A program made the position numbers and the translations under genes. Positions 1-10,073 of a DNA stretch of 64,000 nucleotides are shown here, in pieces (the first letter of the stretch is position 1; every line of letters begins with the position of its first letter). The notes below the pieces were generated by a model, which was not told the origin of the DNA, made no database searches, and saw only the letters and a program-made list of their open reading frames with translations. The stretch comes from Flavobacterium sp. J372 (GTDB lineage: Bacteria; Bacteroidota; Bacteroidia; Flavobacteriales; Flavobacteriaceae): positions 3,132,001 through 3,196,000 of the forward strand of contig NZ_JAJOMZ010000004.1 of assembly GCF_024699965.1 (NCBI RefSeq), in the 5' to 3' direction.

Positions 1-309
1 GCTGTTCGGTCATTATAGCCTGCGCCATGGACTTCATCTCTGCATTGTTACCTTCCTGCAGCTCCAGGTTAGCCATAGCGATGGCGCCCTGATGATGCAT
101 GATCATCATCGCGGCAAAATCCACATCCGGGTCATGGGTCATTTCCATGGCCGCCATTTCATCCATCATGCCATGCATGGTATCCATCATCTTGTTGTCA
201 TCATGAGCCTGTAGCTGTACCGCATTGTCGGTTGCGCTGTCATCATCGGAACATGAAACCATGAATGACAGGGCAGCTGCTGTTACTAATACAATTGTTT
301 TTTTCATAA
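1..309 (-). CDS. DUF305 lipoprotein, C-terminus off the window
   Basis: Reading leftward from the ATG at 309 gives 103 residues and then leaves the window, so the C-terminus is missing. The N-terminus is a lipoprotein signal (MKKTIVLV, then a lipobox-like FMVSC). A Met/His/Asp-rich stretch follows, then MMIMHHQGAIAMA, the signature of DUF305. DUF305 proteins are periplasmic four-helix proteins often found beside copper resistance genes and thought to bind metal. It lies 8 nt after the copper-storage gene on the same strand and is probably the last visible gene of the copper operon. Family is clear; the exact metal role is inferred from context. Confidence 0.85.
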
Positions 310-317
310 TTGTCGGT

Positions 318-662
318 TTAGTTGTTTGTTATCATATTGTTGCACGCATCGGCGCACGACCTGCAGGCTTCTGCGCATTGCACGCAGTGCTCCATTCCCA
401 TAGCAGCATGTTTTTCGCATTCCTCTGCACATGCATTGCATACCTCAGCACATAAGCGGCAAAGCTCAATGCTGTAATCACTTCCCAGGCTCATCATCTC
501 CGCAGCCGCCCTGCAGATAGCCGCACACTCCAAATCCAGCCTGATACACCTTGCAAGATGATTCACCTGGTCTTCGCTTAAACACTCTGTTGCGCAATGA
601 TTGCACGCGACCGCACAGGCCAGGCAGGCTCTGATACAGTCCATAAATCTTTGATGTGACAT
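318..662 (-). CDS. Csp-type four-helix-bundle copper storage protein
   Basis: A 114-residue protein with about 19 cysteines in CxxxC, CxxC and CxxxxC spacing along predicted amphipathic helices, for example CIRACLAC and CRLCAEVC. This is the pattern of Csp/DUF326 proteins, whose four-helix core binds many Cu(I) ions through Cys thiolates. There is no signal peptide, so it resembles the cytosolic Csp3 type rather than exported Csp1. It would buffer Cu(I) that the ATPase has not yet exported. It sits 28 nt after the multicopper oxidase and 8 nt before the DUF305 gene, same strand, consistent with one transcript. Confidence 0.88.
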   Translation of the reverse strand: MSHQRFMDCIRACLACAVACNHCATECLSEDQVNHLARCIRLDLECAAICRAAAEMMSLGSDYSIELCRLCAEVCNACAEECEKHAAMGMEHCVQCAEACRSCADACNNMITNN

Positions 663-690
663 AGTCTAAAAATTTAAAATTAAATACTTT

Positions 691-3210
691 TTAATAGGTG
701 AAGGCAAGGCCTCCTCCAAGACCCATATCACTGTCGTAATGTGCCGACAGTGACCAGAATTTGGTCAGGATGTACCTGCTTCCCACGCTATACTCGTAAT
801 CGGTGTTCCACATCCCCCACAGCCTGAGCCTCGAGGTGACCGGGATATCATCCCTTGTGAACTGAAGCCTCACCCTGCCTTCATGGTCGACCCTTAAATC
901 GCTTTCTACAAACCACGGCAGCACATATATTAATCCCAGGCACGCTACTGCCCTTTGATCCTGCGTGTTGATCTGCCCGAAGAGGTTTTTCTCGGCATCG
1001 CTGGCATCATGGTACCTGAAATCAAAACCTACGTAAGCGGACAGGAATTGCATCTTGTCGAGATACCGCCCTATGTGCGCCTCGGTCTCATAACCTGCTT
1101 CATTATTGTAACCGAGCCTCCATTCCAGGTCCGCAAAATTGCGGGTGCCGTCAAGGCGAAGCTCGCCATCGCTGCCGTTGCTTTCAAGGCCGATGTCTGC
1201 GGAAAAGTAGTAGCGCCTGTCGTCAGCATATACTTTGCCTAGTGCCTCTTCGGCATCGGGTATTTGTGGATTCGGCGGGGAATTTTCATAGGTAAAGATC
1301 CTCCCCATGCCTGACATCATATGGTATAAGATATGGCAGTGGAAAAACCAGTCACCGTACTTCGCATCGGCATGGAATTCGATGGTATCGGTTTCCATCG
1401 GCATGACATCGATAACATTCTTTAATGGAGAATAATCACCATGCTGGTTCACCACCCTGAAGTAATGCCCGTGCAGGTGCATCGGGTGGCGCATCATGGA
1501 GTTATTGGTCATTACAATGCGGATATTCTCCCCTTGTTTTATCAGTATTTTGTCGGTCTCCGATACTACCTTATCATCAATGGTCCAGACGTAGCGGTTC
1601 ATATTGCCTGTCAGTTCGAAATGGATAGTGCGTACCGGACCCTCCGGCAACGTTGTTTTCTTGGGTGATTTGAGCATATTGTAGTTCAGCGTGACGATTT
1701 CGCTGCTTGCGCTGCTATGGGCACTGTGGTCCATACCTGCGTCCATTCCCATATCCATAGCCCCCGCATCTGCTGATTCGCCAGTTATCTCAGGATACAT
1801 CACCGCGTTCATGTCCATGGTTTGCAGGCTCATATCCATACCCATATCCTTCATTTGGCCGCCTACCGTCATCATGTCGTTCATCATTTTCATGCCTTCA
1901 AAATAGTTCAGGCGCGCAAGTGGCTGCTCGAGCTGCTTTATGCCCTGCCCAAGCCAGAGCGAGGCTTGCCCGGTTCTGTCTTCGGCAGTAGCGACAAATT
2001 CAAAGGCCCGTTTGTCGTCAGGGATAGTCACTATAACGTCGTAAGTCTCGGATGTGCCGACAATAAGCCGGTCTACCTCAACAGGCTCGACCTCTTCGCC
2101 ATCGCTGGCAACAACGGTAATCTTCCCACCGGAATAGGTAAGCCAGAAGTATGATGAGGCACCACCGTTAATGACCCGGAGCCGGACTTTATCACCTGCT
2201 TTGAATTGCGGGGCGTGGTCTTCATTCTTCCCGTTTATCAGGAACCTTTCATAGTAGACATCGCTTACATCCATCGCGTGCATCCGCTTCCACTCGTTGG
2301 TAAACTTTGTGCCCAGCTTACCCTCCTTTGCGGCTTCCAGATAGTTTTGTGTAGCGCCTTTTTGGATGCCATACCAGTCATTGGCCTTATGCAGTGAGCG
2401 CTCTATATCGTGGGGTCCTGATCGGTCCAGTCACTGATAAGGACAGTATATTCCGGAGCTTGCGGCACATCCCTCTTATGGATGATAAAGGCCCCGTACA
2501 TGCCCACCTGTTCCTGGAGCATCGTATGGGAATGGTACCAATAGGTACCTGACTGTATTAGCGGGAAAGTGAATACATGGGTCGACATGGCCTTAATGGG
2601 GGCAGTGGTCAGGTACGGGACGCCATCCTGCTCGTTAGGAAGCAGCAGCCCGTGCCAATGTACGGAGGTCTCATGGTGCATCTTGTTATGGACATAAATC
2701 ACTGCGGTATCCCCTTCGGTGAAATGGAGCTCCGGCCCGGGTATGGTACCATTGATGGCAATTCCTTCCACGTCCTTGCCTGTATAATTTACGATCGTAT
2801 CGGTTATAAATAAATCATACCGCACCGCTTTCGGCTTGGTCTTTGGCGCGCTTTTAGGCGTTGGTGTTGCGGCGGCTGCCGGCTCTTGTGCGTGGTCCTG
2901 GTGCTGTATTTCGTTAGTAGTTGTGTTCGGCTCTTTCTTAGCCTGCTCTTTTTTACAGGGGCCTTCTTTTGAGCCACTTTCTTTTTGCGGGCTTTGCTTT
3001 TTCTTTTACGAGGGCCATGCCGCATTTAGGGCATTTGCCAGGCTTATCCGACCGCACTTCAGGATGCATCGGACAGGTGTAGGTGGCCGCAGTGCCTTTT
3101 GATGTTTCAGTAGTTTTTGGCGCTGTATGGCCGGAATGCTGCGCCTGCACCAATACTGGGATAAAGGACAGCAGAAGTGCCAGTATAAGATGTTTTAGGT
3201 GTTTTTTCAT
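691..3210 (-). CDS. Multicopper oxidase (CopA-like) fused to a CopB-like outer-membrane barrel; two frameshifts
   Basis: Three pieces in different frames form one gene. From 3210: signal peptide, then a heavy-metal-binding motif (TYTCPMHPE...CPKCGM) and a Lys/Pro-rich linker. From about 2825: first cupredoxin domain with HWHG and HSHTMLQ. From about 2410 to 691: remaining cupredoxin domains with HPMHLHGHYF and HCHILYH copper ligands, then about 190 residues (from IPDAEEALGKVY) resembling CopB, ending in an aromatic-rich strand as in outer-membrane barrels. Frames change at the five-T run 2982-2986 (one base too many) and at the four-G run 2412-2415 (one too few); repairing both gives an uninterrupted protein of about 839 residues. 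It would oxidise periplasmic Cu(I) to Cu(II). The start is 11 nt after the ATPase stop. Indels are probably sequence errors. Confidence 0.85.
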
Positions 3211-3221
3211 AAGTGTATCTT

Positions 3222-5718
3222 TTAAATGTTCCTTATTCTTAGGGAATTGAGTATAACCGAAACAGAGCTAAGGCTCATGGCGGCTGCCGCTATCATCGGC
3301 GAGAGCAGGATACCGAATGAGGGATACAGCACGCCTGCGGCTACCGGTATGCCAATGATATTATAAATGAAAGCCAGGAAGAGGTTCTGACGGATGTTGC
3401 CCATTACCTTATGGCTCAGGTCCACGGCTTTGACGATACCCTGCAGGTCCCCCCTTCAGAAGAGTAACCCCGGCACTTTCGATGGCTACATCCGTGCCTG
3501 TGCCCATTGCAATACCAATATCAGCCTGTGCCAGGGCGGGCGCATCATTAATACCGTCCCCTGCCATAGCAACCACTTTTCCCTGCGACTGCAATTTCTT
3601 GATCTCCTCCAGCTTATCCTGCGGCAGAGCCTCGGCCCTGAAATGCTGTAGCCCCAATTGCGCAGCTACCGCTTTAGCAGTTGCTGCGTTATCCCCTGTA
3701 AGCATTATAACGTCAATACCCTTAGCCTGAAGGGCTCTGATTGCATTTGCGCTGGTCGCCTTAATAGCATCGCTGATCGTAATATATCCGATGACGCTTT
3801 TGCCACGGCTGACGTAGGAGACCGTCTTTCCTTTTGCCTGTTCAAGGGCTACCTCATCAGCAAGGACAGCCGGAATTGAAGCCCCTACAGATTCCATAAG
3901 CCCTTTATTGCCCAGTGCTGCCTTTTGCCCTAGTACTACCCCGGTAACGCCTTTGCCTGTAACAGCATCGAAATCATCGGCCTTTTCCGGTGCAATGCCC
4001 TTGATTTTGGCAAAATCCAGGACCGCCTTAGCCAGCGGATGCTCGCTGTACTGGTTCAGTGAGCTGATTAATGTTATGATCTCACCTTCGGCTATTCCGG
4101 CTATCGGGACAACGCTTTCCACTGAAGGCTTGCCTTCGGTAATGGTGCCGGTCTTATCGGTAATGAGCACATCAAGCTTTGCCATTTTTTCAATAGCTTC
4201 AGCATTTTTAATGAGCACCCCTTCCTGGGCTCCCTTGCCCACACCTACCATTATTGACATAGGTGTCGCCAACCCCAGTGCGCAGGGGCAGGCAATTATC
4301 AGTACGGCAAGCGCATTGGCAAATGCAAAAATATAAGCCGGCTGTGGGCCGTAGATGGCCCAGACAGCGAATGTAATGACAGCTATTGCTATTACAGCAG
4401 GCACAAAATAGCCCGATACCTTATCAGCAAGCTTCTGGATCGGCGCGCGCGAGCGGCTTGCCGAATTGACCATTTCGATGATTTGCGCCAGCAAGGTCTC
4501 TTCGCCGACCCTCTCGGCGGACATCAGGAATGTTTTTGTGCCGTTGATAGTTCCTGCACTCACCTTATCCCCCTGTTGCTTGGTAACGGGAATGGGCTCA
4601 CCTGTAATCATTGACTCATCAACGCTGCCTGAGCCTTCCGCGATGGTGCCGTCTACAGGTATCTTGTCTCCGGGCTTTACCCGCAGGATATCTCCTTTTA
4701 CGATTTCATTGATGTGTATTACAGTATCCCTGCCGTCTTTTACCAGCACAGCTTCTGTTGGGGAAAGCTTTAAAAGTTCCCGTATGGCGCCGCTGGTGCG
4801 GCTGTGGGCCTTCGCTTCAAGCAGCTGCCCTAAAAGCACAAGGGTAAGGATTACGGTAACTGCCTCGAAATACAGGTGCACGCCCCCATGGTGGCTGCGG
4901 AACTGCTCAGGAAAAACCCCCGGGAATAAAAGCCCGATGATACTGAAGATAAAAGCGGCCGCTGCGCCCAGCCCGATAAGGCTGAACATATTGAGCCGCA
5001 GGGTCGCAAAAGAAACCCAGGCTCTTTGAAAGAACATCCACGTAGCATAAAAAACGACGGGCAAGGAAAAGGCAAACTGGGTCCAGTTGGACACGTCCTG
5101 CCCCAGGGAACGCCCGATAGGGTTGCCGGGGATCATTTCGCCCATTGCAAGGATAAAGATCGGCAGGGTAAAGCCAACCGCTACCCAAAACTTCCTCCGC
5201 AGCAATTTGTACGCTTGCTCCTGGTCATCGCCATCCGGTGCCAGTGGCACAAGGTCCATTCCGCAGATAGGACACGCTCCCGGTGCATCTTTAACGATCT
5301 CGGGATGCATCGGGCAGGTATACTGCCCGGATGTATTTTGGAGCTGCGGTACCTTCTCCAGATTCATCCCGCAGACCGGGCAACTGCCGGGCCGGTCATA
5401 GGTTTTTTCGCCTTCGCAATGCATCGGGCAGTAATATACGGCGCCGTTGACAGGGGCCTGCGGCGTGTGGTGATCCACATGCTGCGCATGGTTTTTAGTG
5501 TCCATAGTTTGCCCCTGCATCGAAATATGGTATTCACCCGCAGTGCGTAACGCCTCCTGGAGCTTTTCCGTGGGGATGTGGCGATCCATAGTGATTTCTG
5601 CCACAGGCGGGTCCAGGGATACTGTGGCTGTAACCCCGTCTACGGAATTAAGCGCTTTTTCAACTGCATTCCTGCAACCCTGGCAGCTCATTCCCTGAAT
5701 TTCATACGTATGCTTCAT
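3222..5718 (-). CDS. copA: Cu(I)-exporting P1B-type ATPase; one frameshift near the C-terminus
   Basis: Starting at the ATG at 5718 the protein opens with an HMA domain (GMSCQGC, Cys12 and Cys15), then two heavy-metal-binding motifs ([14 protein letters not shown] and [14 protein letters not shown]), six to eight membrane helices, the TGEP actuator loop, the CPC metal site ([11 protein letters not shown]), the phosphorylation motif DKTGT and the hinge [10 protein letters not shown]. These define a class IB-1 copper exporter. The frame breaks at the six-C run 3449-3454: removing one base joins ...TLLKG to [14 protein letters not shown] and the last two helices ending at 3222. An upstream in-frame start is possible but would precede the HMA domain with unrelated residues. 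It lies between the haem-binding gene and the multicopper oxidase. Confidence 0.92.
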
Positions 5719-5741
5719 AACCCAAAGATTTAAGTTAATAA

Positions 5742-6209
5742 TTATTCCACAGACAGGCTGTCCTGCAGGGCCTGCACCCATTGCGTCAGCACTTGCACTT
5801 CTTCTTCTGTAAGCCTGGCATACCTATGCATCAGAGCGTAAGATTCGGGAGGCATACTGCCTGCCTTCACCTGCCCTGCCACGGATTCAAGCTTGCTAGC
5901 CTGCCTTCGCTTTGAATAGGTGCCGAAAGTGCTGAAATTTAATTCTTCCTTTCCCTCTGAGATATGCCCCTCCAGCCACCATCCCACGGGCTGGACATAG
6001 GAATACCAAGGGTAATCCGTCGTGTTGCTGTGGCAATCGTAACAGGAGCGCTCAAGGATACCTGCTACCTGGCCGGGTATCTTATGGACAGCCCCAATGC
6101 TCTGAGGCTCCACTTCAGCCGCCCCTGCACCCTGCTTTGGCTGGTAGCACTGCATGAGTGCGAACACAACCAGAACGGCAGTCGCAGGCTTACCAGGCCG
6201 CCAACCCAT
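5742..6209 (-). CDS. Haem-binding-domain (c-type cytochrome-like) exported protein
   Basis: A 155-residue protein with an N-terminal hydrophobic segment ending in a lipobox-like LMQC, then a single CxxCH haem motif in the context [14 protein letters not shown]. This matches the Haem_bd family (PF14376-type), small exported haem proteins common in Bacteroidota. A methionine, present in GSMPPESY, is a plausible second axial ligand. It begins 1 nt after the upstream DUF3347 gene and ends 23 nt before the copper ATPase, so it is part of the copper operon; a role in electron transfer to or from the multicopper oxidase is only inferred. Confidence 0.82.
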   Translation of the reverse strand: MGWRPGKPATAVLVVFALMQCYQPKQGAGAAEVEPQSIGAVHKIPGQVAGILERSCYDCHSNTTDYPWYSYVQPVGWWLEGHISEGKEELNFSTFGTYSKRRQASKLESVAGQVKAGSMPPESYALMHRYARLTEEEVQVLTQWVQALQDSLSVE

Positions 6210-6210
6210 G

Positions 6211-6842
6211 CTAAAACTCTTTTTTTATCGAACCGCAGCTAAGCATCTCTTCACCGTAATAAGGATTCCTGATGTCCCTGCCTGCACTGAGCCAGACTGC
6301 TCCCTTACCCTCATTGTACATCGGGCAATGGGCCTGGTACAGTCTGGTCTCTGATCCAAAGGCTGTCACTAAATCGCTCATATCCTTACTCAGAATTGCC
6401 ATGTGCTCCCTTTGGTGCGCGATGTCCGAGGCATTGTGGCTGATATGTTCCGCATGTTCCTTCGCATCTGCTACAATATCAAGGTAATCCGCGCGCTTTT
6501 TATCCTGCACCGTTTTTGGGTCAATCTTATTAAATTCATTAAGAAGCGTTTTTCCTGCGCCGGCAGCACCCTTTGCGTCATCACGCGCCAGAGCGTCCTG
6601 AAGCTTCAGGTAGGCCCCTATAATGCCTTTTGTTGAAAAAGAGGCTGTGTTTGCTTCAGCTGCCGGGGAATCCGCAGTTCCCGTGCTATCCTGTGCTGCA
6701 GCAGCAGCTTCAGGAACAGCACTGATTTCGTTTGGCTGCTCATTTGGAGCGCTTTCGCTGGTATTGTTTTCTTTTTGCCGCAGGAAATCGTTAGTAGCGA
6801 TATTGCAACCAGGCTGTATATTGTATTTTTCATTGCTTTCAT
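6211..6842 (-). CDS. DUF3347 lipoprotein; one frameshift
   Basis: The N-terminal part (MKNTIYSLVAIS...ISCGKK, lipobox at LLTISC) and the C-terminal part (6211-6510 and its upstream extension) are in different frames. Adding one base in the five-T run 6772-6776 gives SCGKKENNTSES followed by an uninterrupted Ala/Glu/Ser linker and a DUF3347 helical domain. The C-terminus carries HCPMYNEGKGAVWLS...NPYYG..MLSCG, a Cys/Met motif shared with the larger DUF3347 protein at 8688-9560. DUF3347 is found in CusB-like and other metal proteins. Start is either the ATG at 6842 or, better for a signal peptide, the one at 6833. Probably a periplasmic copper-binding lipoprotein. Confidence 0.78.
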
Positions 6843-6868
6843 GATTAATCTGTTATATGTCCAAGCTG

Positions 6869-7678
6869 TTAGTTTGTCACGTTAAAAAATGTATATTCCA
6901 GTTTCAGGTAAATTCCATTTGGGGCCGAGCGCAGCATCGAGCTGTACAATTCCTGCTTGTAAGCCACATCAATTCTCGCCTGGCTGTTTATGATGAACTG
7001 GACAGAAGGTACAACATCAAGGTAAGACCTGCCGTTCTCAGCCAGGGTCTGCCCAAGCAATTCAACCATCAGGTTGATATTGGTCTGCTTATAGCTGGTA
7101 TAGGTCTTTGGGTACATGAGCCTGCCCAGCGACAGCGAATAGTTGATGGCGGTACTGGCCTGTCCCGATGGAAAATCATTATCAGGCCTGTTATCAAAAG
7201 CCTTCTCGTAGCTCACAGTGGAGCTGATTGCCAGTTTTTTGATCAGCTTGGTCGCTATGATACCGGCTTCGACACCCGTATTGTGCCCCATGGTCTCGAT
7301 TTCTTCCTGATGGATATCGGCATTGTTCATGCTGTAGCGCCCAAAGGCGGCCATCCTGAAATGGCTTTGCAGGTCATCGCTCGAGAGGAACCTGTATTTG
7401 GCATACAGCCCGCCACCTTCAGTCACAAGGTCGGTATTCCTGTTGCTTATGTAGGCTGTGGCCCTTACCATCCAGCTTTTGTTGATGCCCCATGTAACCT
7501 CGGGCATCATGTGGTAGTTATATCCCGAATCGTATTGCTCCTTCATCAGGGACTGCCCGATCCGCGCACTTATAGAGCCTGCCGGCACATTGCTGGCGGG
7601 TTCGGTCATCACAAATAATTCCTGTGCACTGGCGAAGTAGCCTCCCATTAGCAAACATAGTATCGTTAGCTTCCTCAT
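6869..7678 (-). CDS. Outer-membrane beta-barrel protein of the copper operon
   Basis: A 269-residue protein with a cleavable signal peptide (MRKLTILCLLMGGYFASAQ) followed by alternating polar/hydrophobic strands rich in Tyr and Asn, ending in YLKLEYTFFNVTN, the aromatic pattern of an outer-membrane barrel. No specific family is recognised beyond transporter-like/metal-associated barrels seen in Bacteroidota copper islands. It lies 2 nt after the HMA gene stop and 26 nt before the DUF3347 lipoprotein. It could pass copper or sense periplasmic metal; this is inference from context. Confidence 0.65.
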   Translation of the reverse strand: MRKLTILCLLMGGYFASAQELFVMTEPASNVPAGSISARIGQSLMKEQYDSGYNYHMMPEVTWGINKSWMVRATAYISNRNTDLVTEGGGLYAKYRFLSSDDLQSHFRMAAFGRYSMNNADIHQEEIETMGHNTGVEAGIIATKLIKKLAISSTVSYEKAFDNRPDNDFPSGQASTAINYSLSLGRLMYPKTYTSYKQTNINLMVELLGQTLAENGRSYLDVVPSVQFIINSQARIDVAYKQELYSSMLRSAPNGIYLKLEYTFFNVTN

Positions 7679-7680
7679 GC

Positions 7681-8205
7681 TTAAATCACCTTCACATGAA
7701 AATCACCTTCGTTCTCAACATTATAGGTTGGGTATTTCGAGTATGATTTCTGCAGTTTCTTATATTCCTTTTGGGTTACATAGCCCTTGTCCTGTATCTT
7801 TAGCCTGGTTTGCCCGTTCAATACTTTTTCCTTAGAATCGACAAACACGAGTGTTGCGCCCTGCGCCTCTACCGCGGCATTATCTTTCGGCACAACCTGG
7901 TCCAGGCTGAGGGTAATCACCATCGACCCCACAAAGAATCCTGCCTTTTCCACGCTGTTCTTCAGTGTCGCCGGTGTGATTGTATTGCCTGGCTTTAGAA
8001 TGACCGTGAACGTATTGGTGTTAAGGTCAGTCTCTACATTTTCTACCCCATCGATTGACTTCAGCTGCTTGTTAATGGCATTCGAGCACATAGAACAGGT
8101 CAGGCCCGTTGCCACAATTTCCGCTTTTTGGAGTTGCCCATAAACGGTAGCTGATGGCAGAAATGTCGCAAATGTTAACAGCAGCAGTTGATATATAGTT
8201 TTCAT
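7681..8205 (-). CDS. Exported heavy-metal-associated (HMA) domain protein
   Basis: Starting at the ATG at 8205, which overlaps the preceding stop region tightly (stop ends at 8207), the protein has a signal peptide (MKTIYQLLLL...VYGQ) and one HMA domain with the metal motif GLTCSMCSNAI, followed by about 90 residues without recognisable motifs. HMA domains bind Cu(I) through the two cysteines of CxxC. Export suggests a periplasmic copper chaperone. The longer open frame to 8229 adds residues ahead of the signal peptide and lies inside the upstream gene, so it was not used. Confidence 0.8.
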   Translation of the reverse strand: MKTIYQLLLLTFATFLPSATVYGQLQKAEIVATGLTCSMCSNAINKQLKSIDGVENVETDLNTNTFTVILKPGNTITPATLKNSVEKAGFFVGSMVITLSLDQVVPKDNAAVEAQGATLVFVDSKEKVLNGQTRLKIQDKGYVTQKEYKKLQKSYSKYPTYNVENEGDFHVKVI

Positions 8206-8206
8206 A

Positions 8207-8686
8207 TTATTTAGCTTTATTGATTTCATTAATGATCTGTTGTTCTGAAGGATTTATGGCGATGAGTTTGCCTGAAGCATCGAAGAGATAGCTGGCAGGC
8301 ATATTCTCTACACCGAAGGTTACAGCCGATTTGGCGTCGAAGCCCGCAGGGTCATTCACCTGCACATAAGCGATCTTATCTTTTTTTATGGCATCACGCC
8401 ATTTTGCCTTGTCTTTATCAAGGGAAACCCCTACGATCTCAAAGCCCTGCTTTTTGTACTTGCTGTAGAGCTTTACCAATTTCTTATTGGCCACCCTGCA
8501 GGGCCCACACCACGATGCCCAAAAATCCACAAGTGTAACCTTTCCTTTGAAGGATGCGAGGTCTACGGGCTGGCCCTCGCTCGATCTGAGGGTGAGCTTT
8601 GGAAGTGACGCCCCGGTCCTTAGCTGCGCCGCAGCAGGGATGCAAAGCATGCTCATCAGCATGATCAGTACCAGATTTAGTCTCAT
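8207..8686 (-). CDS. TlpA-type periplasmic thioredoxin
   Basis: Begins at ATG 8686, one base after the stop of the preceding gene (8688-8690). A signal peptide (MRLNLVLIMLMS..AAAQ) precedes a thioredoxin-fold domain with the active site WASWCGPCR and the cis-Pro loop (VENMPASYLFD). TlpA/ResA-like oxidoreductases reduce periplasmic disulfides. In this operon a likely job is keeping the CxxC and Cys-rich copper ligands reduced, which is inference. An in-frame extension to 8767 exists but places 27 charged residues before the signal peptide and overlaps the previous gene. Confidence 0.87.
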   Translation of the reverse strand: MRLNLVLIMLMSMLCIPAAAQLRTGASLPKLTLRSSEGQPVDLASFKGKVTLVDFWASWCGPCRVANKKLVKLYSKYKKQGFEIVGVSLDKDKAKWRDAIKKDKIAYVQVNDPAGFDAKSAVTFGVENMPASYLFDASGKLIAINPSEQQIINEINKAK

Positions 8687-8687
8687 C

Positions 8688-9560
8688 TTATTCAATGGTT
8701 TCAATGTTTTTACCGCAGGTAAGCATCTGTGAGCCGTAATACGGGTTTTTGATCGCCTTTTCTTCACTTAGCCAGTTTGCGCCTTTGCCGTCATTGAACA
8801 TTGGGCAATTGTTATAGTATACTGACTGTGGCAGGTCAGCCGCCTTGGCCAGCGTGTATAGATTCTCTGATAATGTTGAGAAAAGCTGCCGCTGCTTCTT
8901 CAGGTCCTGTGAACTGGCAATACCCGCAGCATCGCTTGAAAGTTTTTCTTTAGCTTTCATCCAGGCTGTATGCTCTTCGGCTTTAAGGGAAGCCATATTC
9001 ACACTTTCAATTGTTTTCTCAAGCTCTCCGGCAAGGGAAGCTGCTTGCTTGGCATCCGATTTTACAAGCGCCTGTTGCAGCCTGAAATAATTTGTCATTA
9101 CAGGAGCAAGAGCTGTCGGCTGCGCATCAGCGGCAATACTACCATTATGTCCAGAATGTTGGGAACCGTCCATGGCGTGGGAGCCATTAGAGCCCGCTTT
9201 ATCTTCAACAGCAGCAATGCCTGCACGCTCGTACTGGCAGCAGCCATGAAGGTTGTTGTAAGCTTCCTCAGGAGCGAGGAACTTTTCATTATCGTAGCCG
9301 GCAAGGGCAATACGTTTCAGTACCTGGTCAGCAGTGGTTTTTTGGGGATCATAGGTGATGGTCGCAACCTGTTTATCCTTATCCCATTCTACCTGGGATT
9401 CTTTTTTTACAGTACCTGCTTTCTCGATGGTGGCCTCACACATACCGCAATTGCCGGAGACCTTTGCCGTTATAGTTTCTGCATTTTTTATCTGTGCATG
9501 CACATGGAATGATGATGCCAATACAAATGCTGGCACCACAAGCTTTCTAAGTAAACTCAT
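8688..9560 (-). CDS. HMA domain plus DUF3347 exported protein
   Basis: A 290-residue protein: signal peptide (to about residue 22), HMA domain with SGNCGMCEATIEK, a His/Gly/Ser-rich linker (HAMDGSQHSGHNG), and a C-terminal DUF3347 helical domain ending in NCPMFNDGKGANWLS...NPYYGSQMLTCG. The last motif matches the lipoprotein encoded at 6211-6842, so the operon carries two DUF3347 copies, one soluble with a chaperone domain and one lipid-anchored. CxxC and the terminal Cys/Met residues are likely Cu(I) ligands. Separated by 123 nt from the Cys-rich gene upstream. Confidence 0.82.
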   Translation of the reverse strand: MSLLRKLVVPAFVLASSFHVHAQIKNAETITAKVSGNCGMCEATIEKAGTVKKESQVEWDKDKQVATITYDPQKTTADQVLKRIALAGYDNEKFLAPEEAYNNLHGCCQYERAGIAAVEDKAGSNGSHAMDGSQHSGHNGSIAADAQPTALAPVMTNYFRLQQALVKSDAKQAASLAGELEKTIESVNMASLKAEEHTAWMKAKEKLSSDAAGIASSQDLKKQRQLFSTLSENLYTLAKAADLPQSVYYNNCPMFNDGKGANWLSEEKAIKNPYYGSQMLTCGKNIETIE

Positions 9561-9683
9561 GACTTAATATGATTTAAAATAATAGACAATTGGTGCAGCA
9601 TTCTTTGCCTGATGCGTATGCAAATGCAAAGCAATACAACAGCTGTCCCGAAAGGACGCACTTATGGCTGTTACAAAATGGGT

Positions 9684-10061
9684 CTAGCTTATTTTTGGCG
9701 GTAGCCGAAGGGAATCAATTGCAGATTTAAAAAATGTTTCGGTATACCCGAATCGAACATTTTCATAAAAGTACTCTATAAATTCATGCTTATATTCCTC
9801 TGTTATGAAAATCGCGAATGCAAAGCCGGAAGAAGACGGGCAGTTGCAAGAAGAATGCCCGCATTTGCCGTCGCAGTCCTGATCGCCACTGCCGCATGGT
9901 GCAGTTTCCATATCCTTTTTCTCGCAGCACTCCTTGCCACAGGATTTTGAAGCTTCTTTATGATGGCCTCCATCCTTTTGCCCACAGGCAAAAGCAATAC
10001 CGGGGCTCATTAACAGGCCCAGGGTCATCAGTAATATAAAATGAAACTTCTTCAATTGCAT
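9684..10061 (-). CDS. Exported Cys/His-rich metal-binding protein
   Basis: 125 residues. A signal peptide (MQLKKFHFILL...GIAFA) is followed by a compact segment with about ten cysteines and several histidines (CGQKDGGHH, SCGKECCEKK, CDGKCGHSSCNC), then a C-terminal region of about 45 ordinary residues (FITEEYKHEFIEYFY). The composition points to metal sequestration in the periplasm. No named family recognised. It is the first gene of the copper operon and has a candidate -7 box 12 nt upstream. Confidence 0.7.
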   Translation of the reverse strand: MQLKKFHFILLMTLGLLMSPGIAFACGQKDGGHHKEASKSCGKECCEKKDMETAPCGSGDQDCDGKCGHSSCNCPSSSGFAFAIFITEEYKHEFIEYFYENVRFGYTETFFKSAIDSLRLPPKIS

Positions 10062-10073
10062 GAATTTGATTTA

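Noticed and set aside
2953..3454. Programmed frameshifting in the oxidase and copper ATPase genes (A-rich slippery runs)
   Set aside because: The breaks occur in many unrelated genes, in both directions, without a common slippery motif or downstream stem, and include asd and lpxH.
4466..5550. Open frames of 174-187 codons antisense to the copper ATPase
   Set aside because: Shadows of a GC-rich coding strand, with no signal, domain or partner.
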